Shown here: positions 6,259 to 7,424 of the stretch, piece after piece
Numbering within the stretch: the stretch's first letter is position 1
How the letters are laid out: each line of letters begins with the position of its first letter
Source: Pseudomonadota bacterium
GTDB taxonomy: Bacteria; Myxococcota; Bradymonadia; UBA4248
Direction of reading: 5' to 3'
DNA length: 7,424 nt
Assembly (NCBI GenBank): GCA_017629415.1
Contig: JAGBXG010000146.1
Span: forward strand, 1-7,424
Program-made: the position numbers and the translations under genes
The notes under the pieces: generated by a model
The model's input: the letters and a program-made list of their open reading frames with translations, nothing else
The model's database searches: none
Told to the model about the DNA's origin: nothing

Positions 6259-6930
6259 TTACAGTTTAAACAGCACACCTTGCCCTTGCAGCTGCTGATA
6301 AGGACGCGGTGCTTCAGGAATCGGATGATGTGTCAAGTAGCCGTCCAACATTCGACAAATAAATTCTTCATCCTGTGGATCGTCCACATAATTGAGATGT
6401 GTGGTATCCAAAACGTAAACGGGACAACGCGTCCAATTCTGCCAAAGCTTGTAATATCGAGCACGAAGCGCATCCAAATAATCCGCTTCAATGACCTGTT
6501 CTGCATCGATGGAACGGCGCGCAATACGTGAAAGCACGACATCTGTGGGCGCATCAAGAAACAGAATGAAATCAGGTGTCGAAACATGATGGCTCAACAA
6601 CGATGTAAATCGATTGTAGAGATCCATTTCATCGTCATTGAGTGTTTGTTCGGCAAAAAGGCGATCTTTATCAAAAAGATAGTCCGCCACTGTCAGCGTT
6701 TCAAAAAGGTTTTTCTGAAGCAATTCAACCTGCTGCTGATAGCGACTGGCAAGATAAAACATCTGAGCAGGAAACGCGTAATGCTTGGGATCGGCATAAA
6801 AACTGGCCAAAAACGGATTGGCTTCGCAAGGCTCAAGCACGAGACGCGCTCCGCGCCGTTTCTGCATCAGTCTGCATAAACTCGTCTTTCCTACGCCGAT
6901 CAAACCTTCGACTACGATATAATTTGACAA
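6259..6930 (-). CDS. Deoxynucleoside kinase (dGK/dAK/dCK family)
   Basis: The protein is a salvage kinase that phosphorylates deoxynucleosides (probably deoxyadenosine, deoxyguanosine or deoxycytidine) to 5'-monophosphates with ATP in the cytoplasm. Counted from the GTG at 6936, it has the P-loop GLIGVGKT (11-18), EPCEANPF (35-42), the FPAQMFYLASRYQQ substrate helix (55-68), the DYLFDKDRLFA motif (85-95) that replaces the ERS motif in this bacterial branch, and an arginine-rich lid (RIARRS, 137-142). The length of about 223 residues is normal. Two starts are possible: the GTG at 6936 overlaps the Shine-Dalgarno sequence, while the TTG at 6930 has GAGGGG (6941-6936) at good spacing and gives the family-like N-terminus MSNYIVVEG, so I prefer the TTG. 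The substrate cannot be told from the sequence. Confidence 0.9.
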   Translation of the reverse strand: MSNYIVVEGLIGVGKTSLCRLMQKRRGARLVLEPCEANPFLASFYADPKHYAFPAQMFYLASRYQQQVELLQKNLFETLTVADYLFDKDRLFAEQTLNDDEMDLYNRFTSLLSHHVSTPDFILFLDAPTDVVLSRIARRSIDAEQVIEADYLDALRARYYKLWQNWTRCPVYVLDTTHLNYVDDPQDEEFICRMLDGYLTHHPIPEAPRPYQQLQGQGVLFKL

Positions 6931-6949
6931 AACCACCCCTCAAAACATC

Positions 6950-6977
6950 AAAATACAACAATGCTATCGCGCGTCAA
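6950..6977 (-). promoter_or_regulatory. Possible promoter of the kinase operon
   Basis: On the minus strand TTGACG (6977-6972, five of six) and TATTTT (6955-6950, four of six) are 16 bases apart. Transcription would start near 6943, only about 12 bases before the TTG start codon, so the mRNA would begin almost at the GAGGGG ribosome site. A promoter further upstream cannot be excluded. Confidence 0.4.
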
Positions 6978-7090
6978 TATGGCAAATGACACCACATAAA
7001 CAAGACCTCAGAGTTTACCCCAAACGCATACCTTTTTGAAGTTCTAAAGTAGGATATTCAGAACACCCCTCCCTCCGCACGCAAAGTTCT

Positions 7091-7161
7091 TTTGGGGCTC
7101 CGCCCCAAACCCCGCCGGGGCGGTTGCCCCGGACCCCACCAAAGGAGCTGAGCTCCTTTGG
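7091..7161. repeat. GC-rich mosaic palindromic element
   Basis: Three perfect hairpins lie side by side: TTTGGGGC-TCC-GCCCCAAA (7091-7109), CCGGGGC-GGTT-GCCCCGG (7115-7132, alternatively CCCC-GCC-GGGG at 7110-7120) and an 11-bp inverted repeat around a single G (7139-7161, arms CCAAAGGAGCT / AGCTCCTTTGG). The GC content is far above the flanks. No T-tract follows on either strand, so these are not standard terminators. Such mosaics occur as dispersed intergenic repeats in several bacterial genomes; whether this one is dispersed cannot be told from one copy. Confidence 0.75.
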
Positions 7162-7208
7162 AATCCTGCAAATTTGGGCGTTTTTCGTTGGTTAGACAGG
7201 TACTGATT

Positions 7209-7258
7209 ACTCACGTTTAGGGGCGAAATGGGACCCTGTATCCCATTCCGCCTTGAGT
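7209..7258. repeat. REP-like imperfect hairpin 1
   Basis: Arms GGCGAAATGGGA (7222-7233) and TCCCATTCCGCC (7241-7252) form a 12-bp stem with one mismatch and a seven-base loop. An outer 5-bp pair, ACTCA (7209-7213) and TGAGT (7254-7258), extends it. No T-tract follows. Confidence 0.65.
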
Positions 7259-7304
7259 GAACTTAACGATTCGTGAATACAACTGATTTTGGCCGCCATT
7301 TGGA

Positions 7305-7372
7305 TGTCATTTTGAGGGAACTCGAAATGAAAGGAGGGAGCGTGATAGCGCACGTGACCGCCTGAAATGACA
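7305..7372. repeat. REP-like imperfect hairpin 2
   Basis: TGTCATTT (7305-7312) pairs with AAATGACA (7365-7372), and AGG (7315-7317) with CCT (7361-7363). An inner CGTG-ATAGCG-CACG hairpin (7341-7354) sits inside. The 68-base element has the shape of the short dispersed TGTCATTT...AAATGACA repeats known from many genomes. Confidence 0.6.
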
Positions 7373-7399
7373 AAGCTGACGGAGAAAGCGCAAAAGAAT

Positions 7400-7424
7400 A
7401 AAAAAACGCGCCCAAAGGCGCGTT
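7400..7424 (-). terminator. Intrinsic terminator for a gene beyond the right edge
   Basis: AACGCGCC (7405-7412), loop CAAA, GGCGCGTT (7417-7424): a perfect 8-bp stem. On the minus strand it is followed by a run of T (7406-7400, then ATTCTTTT), so it would end a minus-strand gene entering from the right. The plus-strand T-tract, if any, is cut by the window end, so it might be bidirectional. Confidence 0.75.

Larger units (their letters stand above)
6978..7424. other. Intergenic region rich in inverted repeats, no gene seen
   Basis: No reading frame here looks coding on either strand. The left part (6978-7080) is plain AT-moderate sequence. From 7091 on, six inverted repeats follow: a GC-rich mosaic (7091-7161), two long imperfect hairpins (7209-7258 and 7305-7372) and a terminator at the edge (7400-7424). 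Confidence 0.7.

Noticed and set aside
7091..7161. Rho-independent terminator cluster
   Set aside because: None of the three hairpins is followed by a T-run on either strand.

Overview
The window looks like a chromosomal segment of a Gram-negative bacterium with an outer membrane: it carries a lipoprotein with an outer-membrane sorting signal and a LolA/LolB-like body. FHA domains, an FHA-fused CpaF/TadA-type ATPase and a Dck/dGK-type deoxynucleoside kinase together suggest the Myxococcota/Bradymonadota (old Deltaproteobacteria) side of the tree. This placement is an inference from gene content; nothing here fixes the taxonomy. No phage, IS or CRISPR element is visible.

Left block (1-4265, minus strand): a two-gene operon. 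It starts at a good sigma70-like promoter (4237-4265). It reads first through a gene for FHA domain + long Gly/Pro/Ser/Met repeat linker + CpaF/TadA-like ATPase domain (1646-4141), then 11 bases later through a membrane protein with two cytoplasmic FHA domains and a probably periplasmic helical tail (249-1634). The transcript ends at a strong intrinsic terminator that has been tandemly duplicated, with the last codons of the gene, in a 121-123 bp repeat running off the left edge. The most striking point is that the ATPase domain keeps its fold signature but has lost nearly all catalytic signature residues (Walker A Lys, Asp-box Asp and Glu, Walker B Glu, both His-box His). It therefore looks like a phosphothreonine-reading pseudo-ATPase paired with a membrane FHA partner.

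Centre (4266-5582): a divergent region, then a plus-strand gene for a LolA/LolB-like lipoprotein (4432-5268). Facing it is a minus-strand tRNA-Arg(CCT) (5463-5538) with its own promoter and a terminator, followed by two more bulged hairpins.

Right block (5590-6977, minus strand): a deoxynucleoside kinase gene and, 66 bases downstream, a gene for a coiled-coil protein ending in a LITAF-like membrane zinc-ribbon domain. They are probably co-transcribed from a promoter just ahead of the kinase.

Right edge (6978-7424): no convincing gene. It is packed with inverted repeats: a GC-rich three-hairpin mosaic element, two REP-like imperfect hairpins and, at the edge, an intrinsic terminator that would serve a minus-strand gene lying beyond the window.
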